NCBI GenBank assembly: GCA_050251035.1
Contig: JBFWNN010000001.1
Span: forward strand, 62,001-126,000
Reading direction: 5' to 3'
Length of the DNA stretch: 64,000 nucleotides
Source: Taklimakanibacter sp050251035
GTDB taxonomy: Bacteria > Pseudomonadota > Alphaproteobacteria > Rhizobiales > Aestuariivirgaceae
The translations under genes and the position numbers were made by a program. The notes below the pieces were generated by a model. That model did not search any database and was not told where the DNA came from. It saw only the letters and a list, made by a program, of their open reading frames with translations. Shown piece by piece: positions 35,389 through 44,130 of this stretch. Positions within the stretch are counted from its first letter, which is position 1, and each line of letters begins with the position of its first letter.

Positions 35389-36135
35389 ATGGCTTATGTA
35401 GGACGACTTGCGGGAGCGAGTGTTATTTGTCTTTATGCCTTTACGACACCTCTTCACGCGGCTGCTCCGATTGGGAAAGTCTACGCCAAATCAGGATCCC
35501 CGACCGCTTCCGGCCCGGGCGGCAACCGCGCTCTTGCCGCGGGCAGCCCGGTCTATGAAGACGACAAGGTCGTTACCGGCGGCGGCAATGTCCAGATCGT
35601 CTTCATCGACAACACCAAGCTGGTCGTCGGGCCGAATTCCACGCTTCTCATCGACCGTTTCCTCATGCGCGGCGGCAACAAAGCTCGCAAATTCTCGATC
35701 GATGCACTCAGGGGCACGTTCCGCTTCATCAGCGGAAACAGCGCCAAGAACGCCTATGACATCCAGACCGCCAATGCCACGATCGGCATCCGCGGCACGG
35801 CTTTCGATTTCTCCGTCGGTCGGGCGACGCTCGTCGCGGTGCATAACGGCCGGGTCAATCTATGCGCCTATGGCCAATGCGAAAGCGTCGATGACCATTG
35901 CGGCGTCGGCCGGGCGGGCGGGGGCGATGTGGACGAACTCGGCGGCCGGGCCAAGGGGCGCGCGGTCAGGAGCCTGCCCTATGTCATCAGCCAGGGCTCG
36001 CTGGCGCAACCCTTCCGGGTCGACACGTCGGCCTGCCGGTCGGTCGCGTCCTTGTTCCAGAATTTCTTCGGGGGCGGGAGCCAGAGCAATGGCGGGCGAG
36101 GGGGCAATGCCCGCAGCGCGCCCGAAGGCAGCTAA
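35389..36135 (+). CDS. Secreted FecR-domain protein
   Basis: A 248-residue exported protein. The ATG at 35389 is chosen for the signal peptide that follows (hydrophobic to about residue 24, L-H-A-A-A). The FecR domain spans about 25-165: I-G-K-V-Y-A-K-S-G, L-A-A-G-S-P-V-Y-E-D-D-K-V-V-T-G, Q-I-V-F-I-D-N-T-K-L-V-V-G-P-N-S, T-A-N-A-T-I-G-I-R-G-T-A-F-D. The C-terminus is Gly/Ser/Asn-rich. It lacks the membrane helix of true FecR anti-sigma proteins. The gene lies 57 bp before a CHASE2 adenylate cyclase, a common pairing in Hyphomicrobiales; it likely modulates or accompanies the cyclase's periplasmic sensing. Confidence 0.88.
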   Translation: MAYVGRLAGASVICLYAFTTPLHAAAPIGKVYAKSGSPTASGPGGNRALAAGSPVYEDDKVVTGGGNVQIVFIDNTKLVVGPNSTLLIDRFLMRGGNKARKFSIDALRGTFRFISGNSAKNAYDIQTANATIGIRGTAFDFSVGRATLVAVHNGRVNLCAYGQCESVDDHCGVGRAGGGDVDELGGRAKGRAVRSLPYVISQGSLAQPFRVDTSACRSVASLFQNFFGGGSQSNGGRGGNARSAPEGS

Positions 36136-36192
36136 ATCTCCGGCGACTGCGGCCCGCCGGTCCGCCGCAACCCTTAGCGGCGGGATCAGATC

Positions 36193-38376
36193 GTGACGGG
36201 AGCGGGCGCGCGCAAGACCTGGGCTGGGGTGGCGACCGGCCTTGCCGTGCTCATCGGCCTCCTGTTCCTGCGCGGCTACGACCCGCCGCTTCTGCAATAT
36301 CTGCGCAATGCCGGGTTCGACCAGATGCAGCGCATCTGGCCGCGCGAGAGGCTCGATGTGCCGGTGCGCATCATCGACATCGACGAAGCCTCGCTCGCCG
36401 CGCTTGGCCAGTGGCCGTGGTCGCGCAAGCAACTGGCCAGACTCGTCGACGAATTGAGCGTATTGGGGGCGGCGGCGATCGCCTTCGACATCGTCTTCCC
36501 GGAGCCCGACCGGCTGTCGCCGAGCCGCGTCGCCGACGATCCCGACCTGATTGCCGGTTTGAGTCCCGCGGCGCGCCAAGAGATCACGGCCTCGTTTCCC
36601 GACAATGACGAAATTTTTGCCGCGGCGATCAAGGGCCGTCCGGTGGTGCTCGCCTTCTCCAATGCGCCCGGCAACACCCGCAAGACGCCACCCAGAGTCG
36701 CGGGCTTCGCCCAGACGGGCAACGATGCCAGCAAGGCGCCGCCGCTGATCCAGAGCGTTGCCGCCAATATCCCCACGCTCGAGGCGGAAGCGGCGGGCTT
36801 CGGCGGGATCAATCTCGACCTTGCCCGCGAGCAGGGCATTGCCCGGCAAGTGCCCATGCTGTGGACGGACGGCGCGGGCTTCTATCCGGGCCTGGCACTC
36901 GAGGCGCTGCGGGTGGCGCAAGGTGCGGGAACGATCATCGTCAATGCGTCAGAGACGACGGACAATGCCATCGAGACCATCAGGGTGGGCGATTTCGAGC
37001 TGCCGGTCGCGGAGGATTCCAGCTTCACCGTGCGCTACCGGCGGAATTCGCCCGATACCTATGTCTCCGCTCATCGGGTGATCTCCGGCGCCGAGCGCGA
37101 GGCCCTGGCGCCATTGATCGGCGGCAACATCGTCTTCGTCGGCACCTCGGCGGCGGGCCTTCTCGACGTGCGCACGACCAGCCTCGGCGAGACCGTGCCC
37201 GGCGTCCTCATCCATGCCCAGGTCGTCGAGCAGATATTGAGCGGCAATTACCTCATTCGCCCGCAATGGGTCGGCGGCGCCGAGCTCCTGGCCTATGGCC
37301 TGCTGGGCGTCATGGTCATCATCATCGTCATGTTCCGCTCGCCGCTCGTCGGCACGGTCGCGGGCGGGGCGATGGTGGCGCTTCTCGCTTTTACGTCCGC
37401 CTATGCCTTCAGATCGCTCGGCATACTCATCGATGCCACCTTCCCGGTTCTCGCCATGACCCTGACCTTCCTGGCGACGCTGGCGTTTCGTCTCCTCGTC
37501 ATGGACAGCGACCGACGCATGCTGCGCAACGCCTTCGGGCATTTCGTATCGCCCGACGTCCTGCATGAGATCGAGCAGAATGCCGATTCACTCGAGCTCG
37601 GCGGTGAGGTGAAGGACATCACCGTGCTGTTCGTCGATATCCGCGGCTTCACATCCTTGAGCGAAACGCTGCCACCGGACAATCTCGTGTCGCTCATCAA
37701 CACGCTGCTCGACCGGTGGAGCAGCGCCATCATCGCCACGGGCGGCACCATCGACAAGTTCATCGGCGACTCGATCATGGCCTTCTGGAACGCGCCGCTG
37801 ACCAAGACGGATCACCAGTATCACGCGGCGCTCGCCGGCCTCGGCATCCGCCAGGCGACCGCCGAGCTCAATGCCGAGGAGGCCTTCGGCGCCATACTGA
37901 AGGAGCGCGCGCGGTGGCCGCTGGAATGCGGCGTCGGCATGTGCACCGGACCGGCCTGCGTCGGCAATATGGGCTCGCAGACGCGCTTCGACTATTCCGC
38001 CGTCGGCGAAACCGTCAATATCGCAGCGCGCACCGAGACCGCGAGCAAGCGCGCCAGGTTCGACATCGTCATAGCCGGCGAGCTTGACGGCGCGACGCGC
38101 AAGCTGGCGGTGCTGCCGGCGGGCCGCGTCGCCATGGCCGGCCGTTCGACGCAGATGCAGATATGGGCCGTTGTCGGTGACGAGGCCGTGGCGCAGTCCG
38201 CGGCCTTCGCGGAGCTGCGCGCCGCGCATGAAACACTGCTGCAGGATCTGGCGCAGAAGCGGAATGAAAAGCTAGCTGAAAATGTGCAAAAATGTTCGAT
38301 CATGTCCGACTCGATCGAGCCGCGGCTGACGGCATTCTATGCCGCCGTCCCCGACCGCATCGCGGATTTCGCCTGA
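36193..38376 (+). CDS. CHASE2-domain adenylate cyclase
   Basis: A 727-residue membrane sensor cyclase starting at GTG. One helix (about 12-28) precedes a periplasmic CHASE2 domain (about 30-330; V-R-I-I-D-I-D-E-A-S-L-A-A-L-G-Q-W-P-W). Three more helices follow at about 360-440. The class III catalytic domain starts about 475: metal Asp in L-F-V-D-I-R-G-F-T (about 481), Lys and second Asp in D-K-F-I-G-D-S-I-M-A-F, and F-D-Y-S-A-V-G-E-T-V-N-I-A-A-R, where Asp of F-D-Y (with the Lys) selects ATP and Asn/Arg stabilise the transition state. All catalytic residues are present, so it should make cAMP. Confidence 0.92.
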   Translation: MTGAGARKTWAGVATGLAVLIGLLFLRGYDPPLLQYLRNAGFDQMQRIWPRERLDVPVRIIDIDEASLAALGQWPWSRKQLARLVDELSVLGAAAIAFDIVFPEPDRLSPSRVADDPDLIAGLSPAARQEITASFPDNDEIFAAAIKGRPVVLAFSNAPGNTRKTPPRVAGFAQTGNDASKAPPLIQSVAANIPTLEAEAAGFGGINLDLAREQGIARQVPMLWTDGAGFYPGLALEALRVAQGAGTIIVNASETTDNAIETIRVGDFELPVAEDSSFTVRYRRNSPDTYVSAHRVISGAEREALAPLIGGNIVFVGTSAAGLLDVRTTSLGETVPGVLIHAQVVEQILSGNYLIRPQWVGGAELLAYGLLGVMVIIIVMFRSPLVGTVAGGAMVALLAFTSAYAFRSLGILIDATFPVLAMTLTFLATLAFRLLVMDSDRRMLRNAFGHFVSPDVLHEIEQNADSLELGGEVKDITVLFVDIRGFTSLSETLPPDNLVSLINTLLDRWSSAIIATGGTIDKFIGDSIMAFWNAPLTKTDHQYHAALAGLGIRQATAELNAEEAFGAILKERARWPLECGVGMCTGPACVGNMGSQTRFDYSAVGETVNIAARTETASKRARFDIVIAGELDGATRKLAVLPAGRVAMAGRSTQMQIWAVVGDEAVAQSAAFAELRAAHETLLQDLAQKRNEKLAENVQKCSIMSDSIEPRLTAFYAAVPDRIADFA

Positions 38377-38409
38377 GCAACATTTACAACGACGTTAAGT
38401 AAGCTTGAT

Positions 38410-38426
38410 GGAGGAGAAACTCCTCC
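38410..38426 (+). terminator. Short hairpin after the cyclase gene
   Basis: GGAGGAG (38410-38416) and CTCCTCC (38420-38426) form a 7-bp stem with an AAA loop, 34 bases after the cyclase stop. There is no T-run, so the terminator call is weak; it could also be an RNA structure in the leader of the zinc-ribbon gene. Confidence 0.3.
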
Positions 38427-38653
38427 GATGAGAGTAATCGGCGCCGCTCGCCAGCCCCGCGTCGCATCACACAGACTTCTCCGTGGGCTGAAGCAATCTG
38501 AAACATGTGCGGCGGCCCGACGAAACTTGCTCTTTGCTTCGGGAGAAAAGTTGCGCAAATATGGGCGCGGGACAGGCCGACTCAAATTGACGATCCACCG
38601 AAGTTCAACTATCAGCGGTGGTGAATTGGATTTACGGGAGAGGGGCTGTCCCG

Positions 38654-38854
38654 ATGGCAGATACCGAGACGATAACGATTACCTGTCCGCATTGCGGAGC
38701 GACTTCGCCCAAGAGTTTCCCATGGGCGATGACGCATTTCACGACACGCTGCACGGAATGCCGGAAGGCCTATCTCATCGATCGTGCTTATCTGCTGCGC
38801 ACCATTCAGCGTCTCGACATCGCCCTGAAGATGATCACCCAGGATCGCCGCTAG
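38654..38854 (+). CDS. Zinc-ribbon mini-protein
   Basis: A 66-residue protein with a Cys4 zinc ribbon: C-P-H-C-G-A (about 9-12) and C-T-E-C-R-K (about 32-35). The knuckle spacing of C-x2-C then C-x2-C resembles MJ0042-type or ribosomal-type ribbons, and a basic helix follows (R-A-Y-L-L-R-T-I-Q-R-L-D). ATG at 38654 follows GGAGAGGGG by about 8 bases. Such small ribbons bind nucleic acid or protein; the partner is unknown. The larger overlapping open frame at 38428-38910 is a shadow. Confidence 0.75.
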   Translation: MADTETITITCPHCGATSPKSFPWAMTHFTTRCTECRKAYLIDRAYLLRTIQRLDIALKMITQDRR

Positions 38855-39082
38855 CCTGCCCGCGCAAGCGGCTGCGTGTCAATTTTCCAACCGTGTGCCT
38901 GTCGAATTGAACGGATCTTGCGGCGGCGCCGGGTAAATTTTTCTCCATATTCGCTGTAACGCAGACCGCTCCGGCATCGTATCAGTGCCAGTGCAGGGCT
39001 TTCAGGCTATCTCAGGACCGTGATCGGGCGTGAGTTGCAATGACCGGTTGCGCGGCCTAGCCTGGGACCACAACCAAGGGCA

Positions 39083-40051
39083 ATGCAGATGCTGATCAAA
39101 CGCCTGTTCGGATGGGAAATCCCGGAACGCGAAGCGACGCCGGAAGCGGTGTTCCTCGACCGCCGCTCCCTGCTCACAGGGCTCGCCGGCATGGCGGCGA
39201 CGAGCTTGGCCACGACGGCCCATGCCGAAACGGACCCCTCGCTGGGGCTTTATCCAGCCCCCCTCAATCCCGCCTACAAGGATGCGGGCCGGGCGGCGAC
39301 GGATGAGAAATACAACACGAACTACAACAATTTCTACGAATTCGGCACCTCCAAGAGCATCGCCGCCGAGGCTGAGAAGCTGCGCATCCGGCCATGGGAG
39401 ATCGCCGTCGACGGCGAGGTCGACAAGCCTTTCGTGATCGGCATCGACGACCTCCTGAAGAAGGTCGCGCTCGAAGAGCGCGTCTATCGCCATCGCTGCG
39501 TCGAAGCCTGGTCGATGGTGGTGCCGTGGTCCGGCTTCCCGATGAAGGCGCTGGTCGAACTCGCCAAGCCCAAGGCGGGCGCCAAATATGTGCGCTTCGA
39601 GACCTTCAACGATCCGGAGATGGCCTCGGGCCAGCAGCCGGGTCTCTTCGGCACCATGCCGTGGCCCTATGTCGAAGGCCTCACCATGGCGGAGGCGACG
39701 CACGACCTCGCTTTCGTGGTGACCGGCGCCTATGGCAAGCCGGTGGCCAAGTCGATGGGCGCGCCGATCCGCATCCACCTGCCGTGGAAATACGGCTTCA
39801 AATCCATCAAGTCGATCGTCAAGGTGAGCTTCGTGACCGAGCGGCCCATCGGCATGTGGGAACAGCTCCAGTCGTCCGAATATGGTTTCTGGGCCAATGT
39901 GAACCCGCAAGTGCCGCATCCACGCTGGAGCCAGGCCTCCGAGCAGGTGCTGGGCACCGGCGAGCGCATCGATACGCAGATCTTCAACGGCTATGGCGCG
40001 TTCGTGGCGCCGCTCTATGCCGGGCTGGAGAGCGAGAAGCTCTATATGTGA
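39083..40051 (+). CDS. msrP: Protein-methionine-sulfoxide reductase MsrP
   Basis: A 322-residue periplasmic molybdoenzyme (YedY/MsrP) that repairs oxidised Met in envelope proteins. ATG at 39083; 39089 is possible. A twin-arginine leader (D-R-R-S-L-L-T-G, about 26-33) shows folded export. The molybdopterin Cys is Cys139 in Y-R-H-R-C-V-E-A-W-S. The sulfite-oxidase-type fold continues with E-T-F-N-D-P and the G-A-P-I-R-I-H-L-P-W-K-Y-G-F-K block. Its usual membrane heme partner MsrQ is not encoded beside it, so electrons must come from a distant gene. It ends at a hairpin (40080-40103). Confidence 0.95.
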   Translation: MQMLIKRLFGWEIPEREATPEAVFLDRRSLLTGLAGMAATSLATTAHAETDPSLGLYPAPLNPAYKDAGRAATDEKYNTNYNNFYEFGTSKSIAAEAEKLRIRPWEIAVDGEVDKPFVIGIDDLLKKVALEERVYRHRCVEAWSMVVPWSGFPMKALVELAKPKAGAKYVRFETFNDPEMASGQQPGLFGTMPWPYVEGLTMAEATHDLAFVVTGAYGKPVAKSMGAPIRIHLPWKYGFKSIKSIVKVSFVTERPIGMWEQLQSSEYGFWANVNPQVPHPRWSQASEQVLGTGERIDTQIFNGYGAFVAPLYAGLESEKLYM

Positions 40052-40079
40052 TCCCGGCCGGCACGCCCCAAAAAGAAAA

Positions 40080-40103
40080 GGCCGGACATAACTTTGTCCG
40101 GCC
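40080..40103 (+). terminator. Hairpin after msrP
   Basis: GGCCGGACA (40080-40088) pairs with TGTCCGGCC (40095-40103) around a 6-nt loop, 28 bases after the msrP stop. A-rich sequence precedes it and no strong T-run follows; a terminator is the simplest reading. Confidence 0.6.
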
Positions 40104-40254
40104 AAGATATGGGCTTGTCCCGGTAAAGGGACGCTTCCGGTCCGGGTGAGGGTGGTCCGGAAACATCAGCGGAGCGATACAAGGGGAGGGAGTAACTTCC
40201 GCTGCTTGTGCATTCCCAATGAATGCGACGGTGTGAAGATGCGCCAATCGCTTA

Positions 40255-40271
40255 TGTCAGACAAGCTGACA
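40255..40271. promoter_or_regulatory. TGTCAG-N5-CTGACA palindrome upstream of LysE gene
   Basis: The 380-bp stretch 40104-40484 before the LysE gene holds no convincing gene. Its clearest element is a perfect 6-bp inverted repeat, TGTCAG at 40255-40260 and CTGACA at 40266-40271, spaced by ACAAG, about 215 bp before the LysE ATG. The geometry is that of a dimeric repressor site (GntR-like half-site size), but no regulator gene is adjacent. Site seen; function inferred. Confidence 0.35.
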
Positions 40272-40484
40272 CATCTCATGGGTGTCATGCTGGACTCGCA
40301 TGGCGATGCGGGTGATGAAGTTGGATGGATGTCCAATCAATTTCCGAGCGGGAGAAAATGCCCGAAAATACAGGAGATTTCCGCGATCGGCGCAGCCTTT
40401 CCGAATCTGCATTGCATTTCCCGCGATGCTTTCCCGTGGCGCGGTCGGCTCGACAGGATGGAAAAATGCGGCCAGTGTCGCGGC

Positions 40485-41084
40485 ATGAGCTTTGAACTGT
40501 TCTGGGCGCTGCTGATCTTCACCTTCGTGATGACCTTTACGCCGGGCCCCAACACGATGATGCTGCTCGCGTCCGGCGTGAATTTCGGCTTTCGCGCCAC
40601 CGTGCCGCATATGACCGGCATCACGCTCGGCTTCGGGCTGATGACGCTGATCGTCGGCATGGGCCTCGGCGAGATATTCAAGCTCTATCCGCTGCTCTAC
40701 ACCGCGCTCGGCTATGCCGGCGCCGCCTATATGCTCTATCTCGCGTGGAAGATCGCGACGACGCAATCGGTCGGCGAGGGCAAGGCGGGCAGCCGGCCGA
40801 TGACCTTCCTGCAGGCGGCCGCCTTTCAATGGGTCAATCCGAAAGCCTGGGTCATGGCGGTGACCGCGATCACCACCTATTCCATCCCTAACGCCTACAT
40901 CTTCTCGGTGCTGCTGCTCACCGGCCTGTTCATGGCGATGAGCGTGCCCGGCTGCTCGGCCTGGATCCTGTTCGGCACGGGCCTCAGGCGCTGGCTCGGC
41001 AATCCGAAGCGCTTGCGCATCTTCAACGTGACGATGGCGGTCCTCCTGGTCCTGTCGCTCGTCCCCGCCTATTGGCACGGGTGA
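40485..41084 (+). CDS. LysE/RhtB-family amino acid exporter
   Basis: A 199-residue inner-membrane exporter with six helices. The ATG at 40485 is chosen because the family's first helix follows at once: F-W-A-L-L-I-F-T-F-V-M-T-F-T-P-G-P-N-T (the P-G-P-N motif, about 18-24). Helix loops show G-F-R-A-T-V-P-H-M-T-G and F-Q-W-V-N-P-K-A-W (about 118-126). The family expels amino acids or homoserine lactones; the substrate is unknown. The upstream open frame covers the palindrome region and is not coding. Confidence 0.9.
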   Translation: MSFELFWALLIFTFVMTFTPGPNTMMLLASGVNFGFRATVPHMTGITLGFGLMTLIVGMGLGEIFKLYPLLYTALGYAGAAYMLYLAWKIATTQSVGEGKAGSRPMTFLQAAAFQWVNPKAWVMAVTAITTYSIPNAYIFSVLLLTGLFMAMSVPGCSAWILFGTGLRRWLGNPKRLRIFNVTMAVLLVLSLVPAYWHG

Positions 41085-41111
41085 TTCCGTTCCTGTTGGC
41101 GACAACCGCGT

Positions 41112-42107
41112 TCAGCCATGCGACGGACGGTCGCCGGCGGCCTCTTCGATCACATCGCCCCAGTCGCGGCGGCGGGCCGCTTTGAACAGCGCGCCGTCAC
41201 GCTTGCTGATGGTGCGCTGGCGCAGCCCGCCGTCGGCGCAGCAGAGCTTCAGATCGATGCGCCCCTTGCCGGCGCGGGGCGGCGCCAGAATGCGCGCCTC
41301 GGCCGCAAGACCCGCGCGGCGCGCCGCGGCGATATAGATATATTTCTCATCCTCCCACGGCACATCGGCCGCCTTCGCCAGGCGATGCAGGCGCGAGCGG
41401 GCCACGCGGCGCGAGAAATGGCACCAGTCCGGAGCCGCGACCGGGCAAGCCTCGCGATGCGGGCAAGGGGCGACGATATGGGCGCCATGCCCGATCAGGC
41501 GGCCGCGGGCGGCAAGGATGCGCTCCCAGCCCTTGGGCGTGCCGGGCTCGACGATGAGCAGCATGTCGCTGGTCAGCGACCACAGGCCGTCGATCAGTCC
41601 GGCGCGCCGCTCGCCCGGCAGTTCGCTCAGGACATAAGCGAGGCAGACGAGATCGAGCGGCGGCGCCGACACCAGATCGGTGGTCAGGTCTCCGTCATGC
41701 CATCTCACCCGGCCGAGCGAGGCCGATCCGGACAATTTCTCACCCCATCCGCGGATCGCCGAACTCTTCTCGATCAGCACCGCATCGGCGAGGCCGGGCC
41801 AGCAATCGGCCGCGGCCCAGAGCGCAGTCCCCGGACCCGCGCCGACATCGAGCAAGGTCGCCGGCTGGAAATCCGGCCGCAGCGCCGCGAGCTTCGCCAT
41901 CGCATCGCGGATCGCGGCATAGGTGGCGGGAAGCCGTGTCGCGAGATAGGCCCTGGCGGCGAGGTCGTCGGAAAGATGAAGCCGGCCATCCAGCGTCTCG
42001 CTGCGGTAGCGCTCGGACAGAAGAGCCGCGGCCCGCGCCAGATCGGCGAGCGGCAGGCCGTCGAGGGCTTCATCTATGCCATGCCGCAGGAGGGGAGGCA
42101 GTTCCAT
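41112..42107 (-). CDS. Rsm22-like ribosomal methyltransferase-fold protein
   Basis: A 331-residue SAM-fold protein of the Rsm22/METTL17 family, which assists small-subunit ribosome assembly. The SAM site is L-L-D-V-G-A-G-P-G-T-A-L-W-A-A (about 85-99). In the middle a Cys/His cluster, I-V-A-P-C-P-H-R-E-A-C-P, D-W-C-H-F-S-R-R, matches the metal (Fe-S or Zn) site of the family. Upstream lie three 10-bp tandem repeats at 42133-42162. No operon partner. Confidence 0.87.
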   Translation of the reverse strand: MELPPLLRHGIDEALDGLPLADLARAAALLSERYRSETLDGRLHLSDDLAARAYLATRLPATYAAIRDAMAKLAALRPDFQPATLLDVGAGPGTALWAAADCWPGLADAVLIEKSSAIRGWGEKLSGSASLGRVRWHDGDLTTDLVSAPPLDLVCLAYVLSELPGERRAGLIDGLWSLTSDMLLIVEPGTPKGWERILAARGRLIGHGAHIVAPCPHREACPVAAPDWCHFSRRVARSRLHRLAKAADVPWEDEKYIYIAAARRAGLAAEARILAPPRAGKGRIDLKLCCADGGLRQRTISKRDGALFKAARRRDWGDVIEEAAGDRPSHG

Positions 42108-42132
42108 GAGGTGACCTGTCGGGTACGCATCG

Positions 42133-42162
42133 AATATCAGGGAATATCAGGGATTATCAGGG
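42133..42162. repeat. Three tandem 10-bp repeats
   Basis: AATATCAGGG, AATATCAGGG and ATTATCAGGG run head to tail, 26 bases before the Rsm22-like gene start. A further partial copy, AATATCAAGG, lies at 42191-42200. CAGGGAATTTCGC also recurs exactly at 42158-42170 and 42216-42228. These could be binding sites or slippage products. Confidence 0.6.
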
Positions 42163-42247
42163 AATTTCGCAGAAAGAATCCCGCTCCAGCAATATCAAGG
42201 GCTTGGCGTTCCGAGCAGGGAATTTCGCCGGGACCTTGAAACATGAA

Positions 42248-42273
42248 CGCCCGAGAGCTTTGGCTCACGGGCG
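42248..42273 (-). terminator. Likely terminator of the btu operon
   Basis: CGCCCG-AGAGC and GCTC-A-CGGGCG (42248-42258 and 42263-42273) form an 11-bp stem with one mismatch and a 4-nt loop, about 83 bases past the btuD stop in its reading direction. T-rich sequence follows on the minus strand (GTTCATGTTTC). Confidence 0.45.
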
Positions 42274-42355
42274 CATATGATCCGATCCTGATATTTTCCA
42301 AATCGCATGACTTGGCCGCGTAGTCAAGCGTGAGACGAAAGCCGGACCTTCATGC

Positions 42356-43129
42356 TCAGGCGAGATCGGTGGGAACGACATAGCGCGCCTCTCCGGTCAG
42401 CGACGCGATGGCCTTGATGCCATAGACGGAGGCCAGCCTGTCGGGGGCGAGGACGGACGCCGGCGCACCTGCCGCGGCGATCCGGCCGTCCTCGAGGAGG
42501 ACGAGCCGGTCGCACCAGCGCGCCGCGAGAGTGAGATCGTGGAGCGTGACGATGACGATGGCGCCGGCGCGCGCCGCTTCCCGGAGCAGCCGCATCGTTC
42601 GGATCTGATGGGCGGGATCGAGGCCGTCGGCCGGCTCGTCGGCGAGCAGGATGCGCGGCTCCTGCGCCAGGACGCGGGCGATGAGCACGCGGTTCTTCTC
42701 GCCGCCCGACAACTCGTCGATCGGGCGATCGGCGAATTCGAGGCAATCGGCATCGCGCATGGTGCGATCGACCGCCTGCCGATCGGCCAACGAGGGCGCC
42801 GATGCGACCGAGCGATGGGGCAAGCGGCCCAGCATTACGACCTCGCGGCAGAGCAGCGGCCAGTTCACGACGCGCTCCTGCGGCAAATAGCCGATGGTCC
42901 TGGCGCGCATCTGCCCGCTCATCGAGGTGAGGTCCATGCCGCCGACAAGAACCTGGCCGGCAGCCGGCTCGAGCAGTCCGGCGAGCGCGCGCAGCAGCGA
43001 CGTCTTGCCGGCGCCATTGGGACCCAACAGGCCGAGGACGAGAGGCTCCGCGATATCGAGCTGGATGCCGCGAACGACATCGCGGTCACCCAGGCGAAGA
43101 ACGAGGTCATGGGCCGTGAGCGACGTCAT
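42356..43129 (-). CDS. btuD: Cobalamin ABC transporter ATPase BtuD
   Basis: A 257-residue ATPase of a FecE/BtuD-type importer. Walker A is G-P-N-G-A-G-K-T-S (about 36-44), signature L-S-G-G-E-K-N-R-V-L, Walker B I-L-L-A-D-E-P-A-D-G-L-D, and switch His in V-T-L-H-D-L. Last gene of the riboswitch-led btuB-F-C-D order; its start overlaps btuC by 4 bp. B12 specificity comes from the riboswitch and BtuB; by sequence alone siderophore uptake would be possible. Confidence 0.9.
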   Translation of the reverse strand: MTSLTAHDLVLRLGDRDVVRGIQLDIAEPLVLGLLGPNGAGKTSLLRALAGLLEPAAGQVLVGGMDLTSMSGQMRARTIGYLPQERVVNWPLLCREVVMLGRLPHRSVASAPSLADRQAVDRTMRDADCLEFADRPIDELSGGEKNRVLIARVLAQEPRILLADEPADGLDPAHQIRTMRLLREAARAGAIVIVTLHDLTLAARWCDRLVLLEDGRIAAAGAPASVLAPDRLASVYGIKAIASLTGEARYVVPTDLA

Positions 43130-44130
43130 GAGACGGCCCGCCTCGCCCGCCGCAGCAGGACAATGAAGAAGGGCACGCCGATCAGAGCGGTCACGACGCC
43201 GAGCTTCAGATCCTTGTCGGGCAGGATCACGCGGACGGCCGTATCGGCGAGAAGCAGGAGGCAGGCGCCGCCGAGCGCGCTCGCCGGCAGGAGCCGGCTC
43301 GGCATGCCGCCGACGAGCGGCCGCAGGATATGAGGCACGATCAGGCCGACAAAGCCGATGGCGCCGCTGACCGCCGTCGCCGCGCCGACGCCCAAGGCCG
43401 TGCCGAGCGTCGCCAGGAGCCGGACGCGCTCGAGCCTGATGCCGAGGCTCCGGGCCACGTCCTCGCCCAGAGTGAGCGCGTCGAGACCGCGGGCGCCGGC
43501 AAAAAGCATGACCGCCCCCAGGAGGATGAACGGCGCCGCCAGCGCCACATGGACCATGCTGCGGTCGGCGAGCGATCCCATCATCCAGAAGACGATCTCG
43601 AGGGCAGCGAAAGGATTGGGCGAGAGATTGAGGGCGAGCGATGTCAGGGCGCCGCTGAGCGTGGCGACGGCGATGCCGGCGAGGATGAGCGAAAGGCTGT
43701 CACTCCCGCGCGAAGCCAGAAGCTGAATGAGCGCAACCGCCAGGAGCGCTCCCGCCATCGCGCAGAGCGGCAAGGCATAGGGAAAGATGGCGGCGAGGCC
43801 CGAATAGACGGAGATGACGGCGCCGAGCGAAGCGCTGCTGCCGATGCCGAGGAGGCCGGGCTCGGCCAGTGGGTTGCGGAGGAGCCCCTGCAGCACGGCG
43901 CCCGACAGACCGAGTATGGCGCCCACCAGCAAGGCCAGCAGCGCGCGCGGCAATCTGATCTCCTGCATCACCAGCACCATGGGATCATCAACGCCCGAGA
44001 CCAACGCGGCCAGAGCCGGCCGCCAGGCAATGGCCGCCGGGCCGATGACGAGCGACAGCACGAAGGCTGCGGCCAGGAGGAGGGCGAGTCCGCCGAGCAG
44101 GATCGCATAGGTGCCGCGCGGCGCCGTCAT
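43126..44130 (-). CDS. btuC: Cobalamin ABC transporter permease BtuC
   Basis: A 334-residue permease of the FecCD/BtuC family with about ten helices. Typical segments are I-R-L-P-R-A-L-L-A-L-L-V-G-A-I-L-G-L-S-G (about 57-76), N-P-L-A-E-P-G-L-L-G-I, and the cytoplasmic coupling loop G-A-I-G-F-V-G-L-I-V-P-H-I-L-R (about 260-274). It overlaps btuF by 4 bp and btuD by 4 bp. It moves vitamin B12 from BtuF across the inner membrane. Confidence 0.92.
   Translation of the reverse strand: MTAPRGTYAILLGGLALLLAAAFVLSLVIGPAAIAWRPALAALVSGVDDPMVLVMQEIRLPRALLALLVGAILGLSGAVLQGLLRNPLAEPGLLGIGSSASLGAVISVYSGLAAIFPYALPLCAMAGALLAVALIQLLASRGSDSLSLILAGIAVATLSGALTSLALNLSPNPFAALEIVFWMMGSLADRSMVHVALAAPFILLGAVMLFAGARGLDALTLGEDVARSLGIRLERVRLLATLGTALGVGAATAVSGAIGFVGLIVPHILRPLVGGMPSRLLPASALGGACLLLLADTAVRVILPDKDLKLGVVTALIGVPFFIVLLRRARRAVS

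Noticed and set aside
38428..38910. 160-residue plus-strand open frame
   Set aside because: It overlaps the zinc-ribbon gene in another frame and has no conserved features; the Cys4 ribbon frame is preferred.
42133..42228. Short tandem repeats as a possible CRISPR
   Set aside because: Units are 10 bp, contiguous, without spacers and without cas genes.
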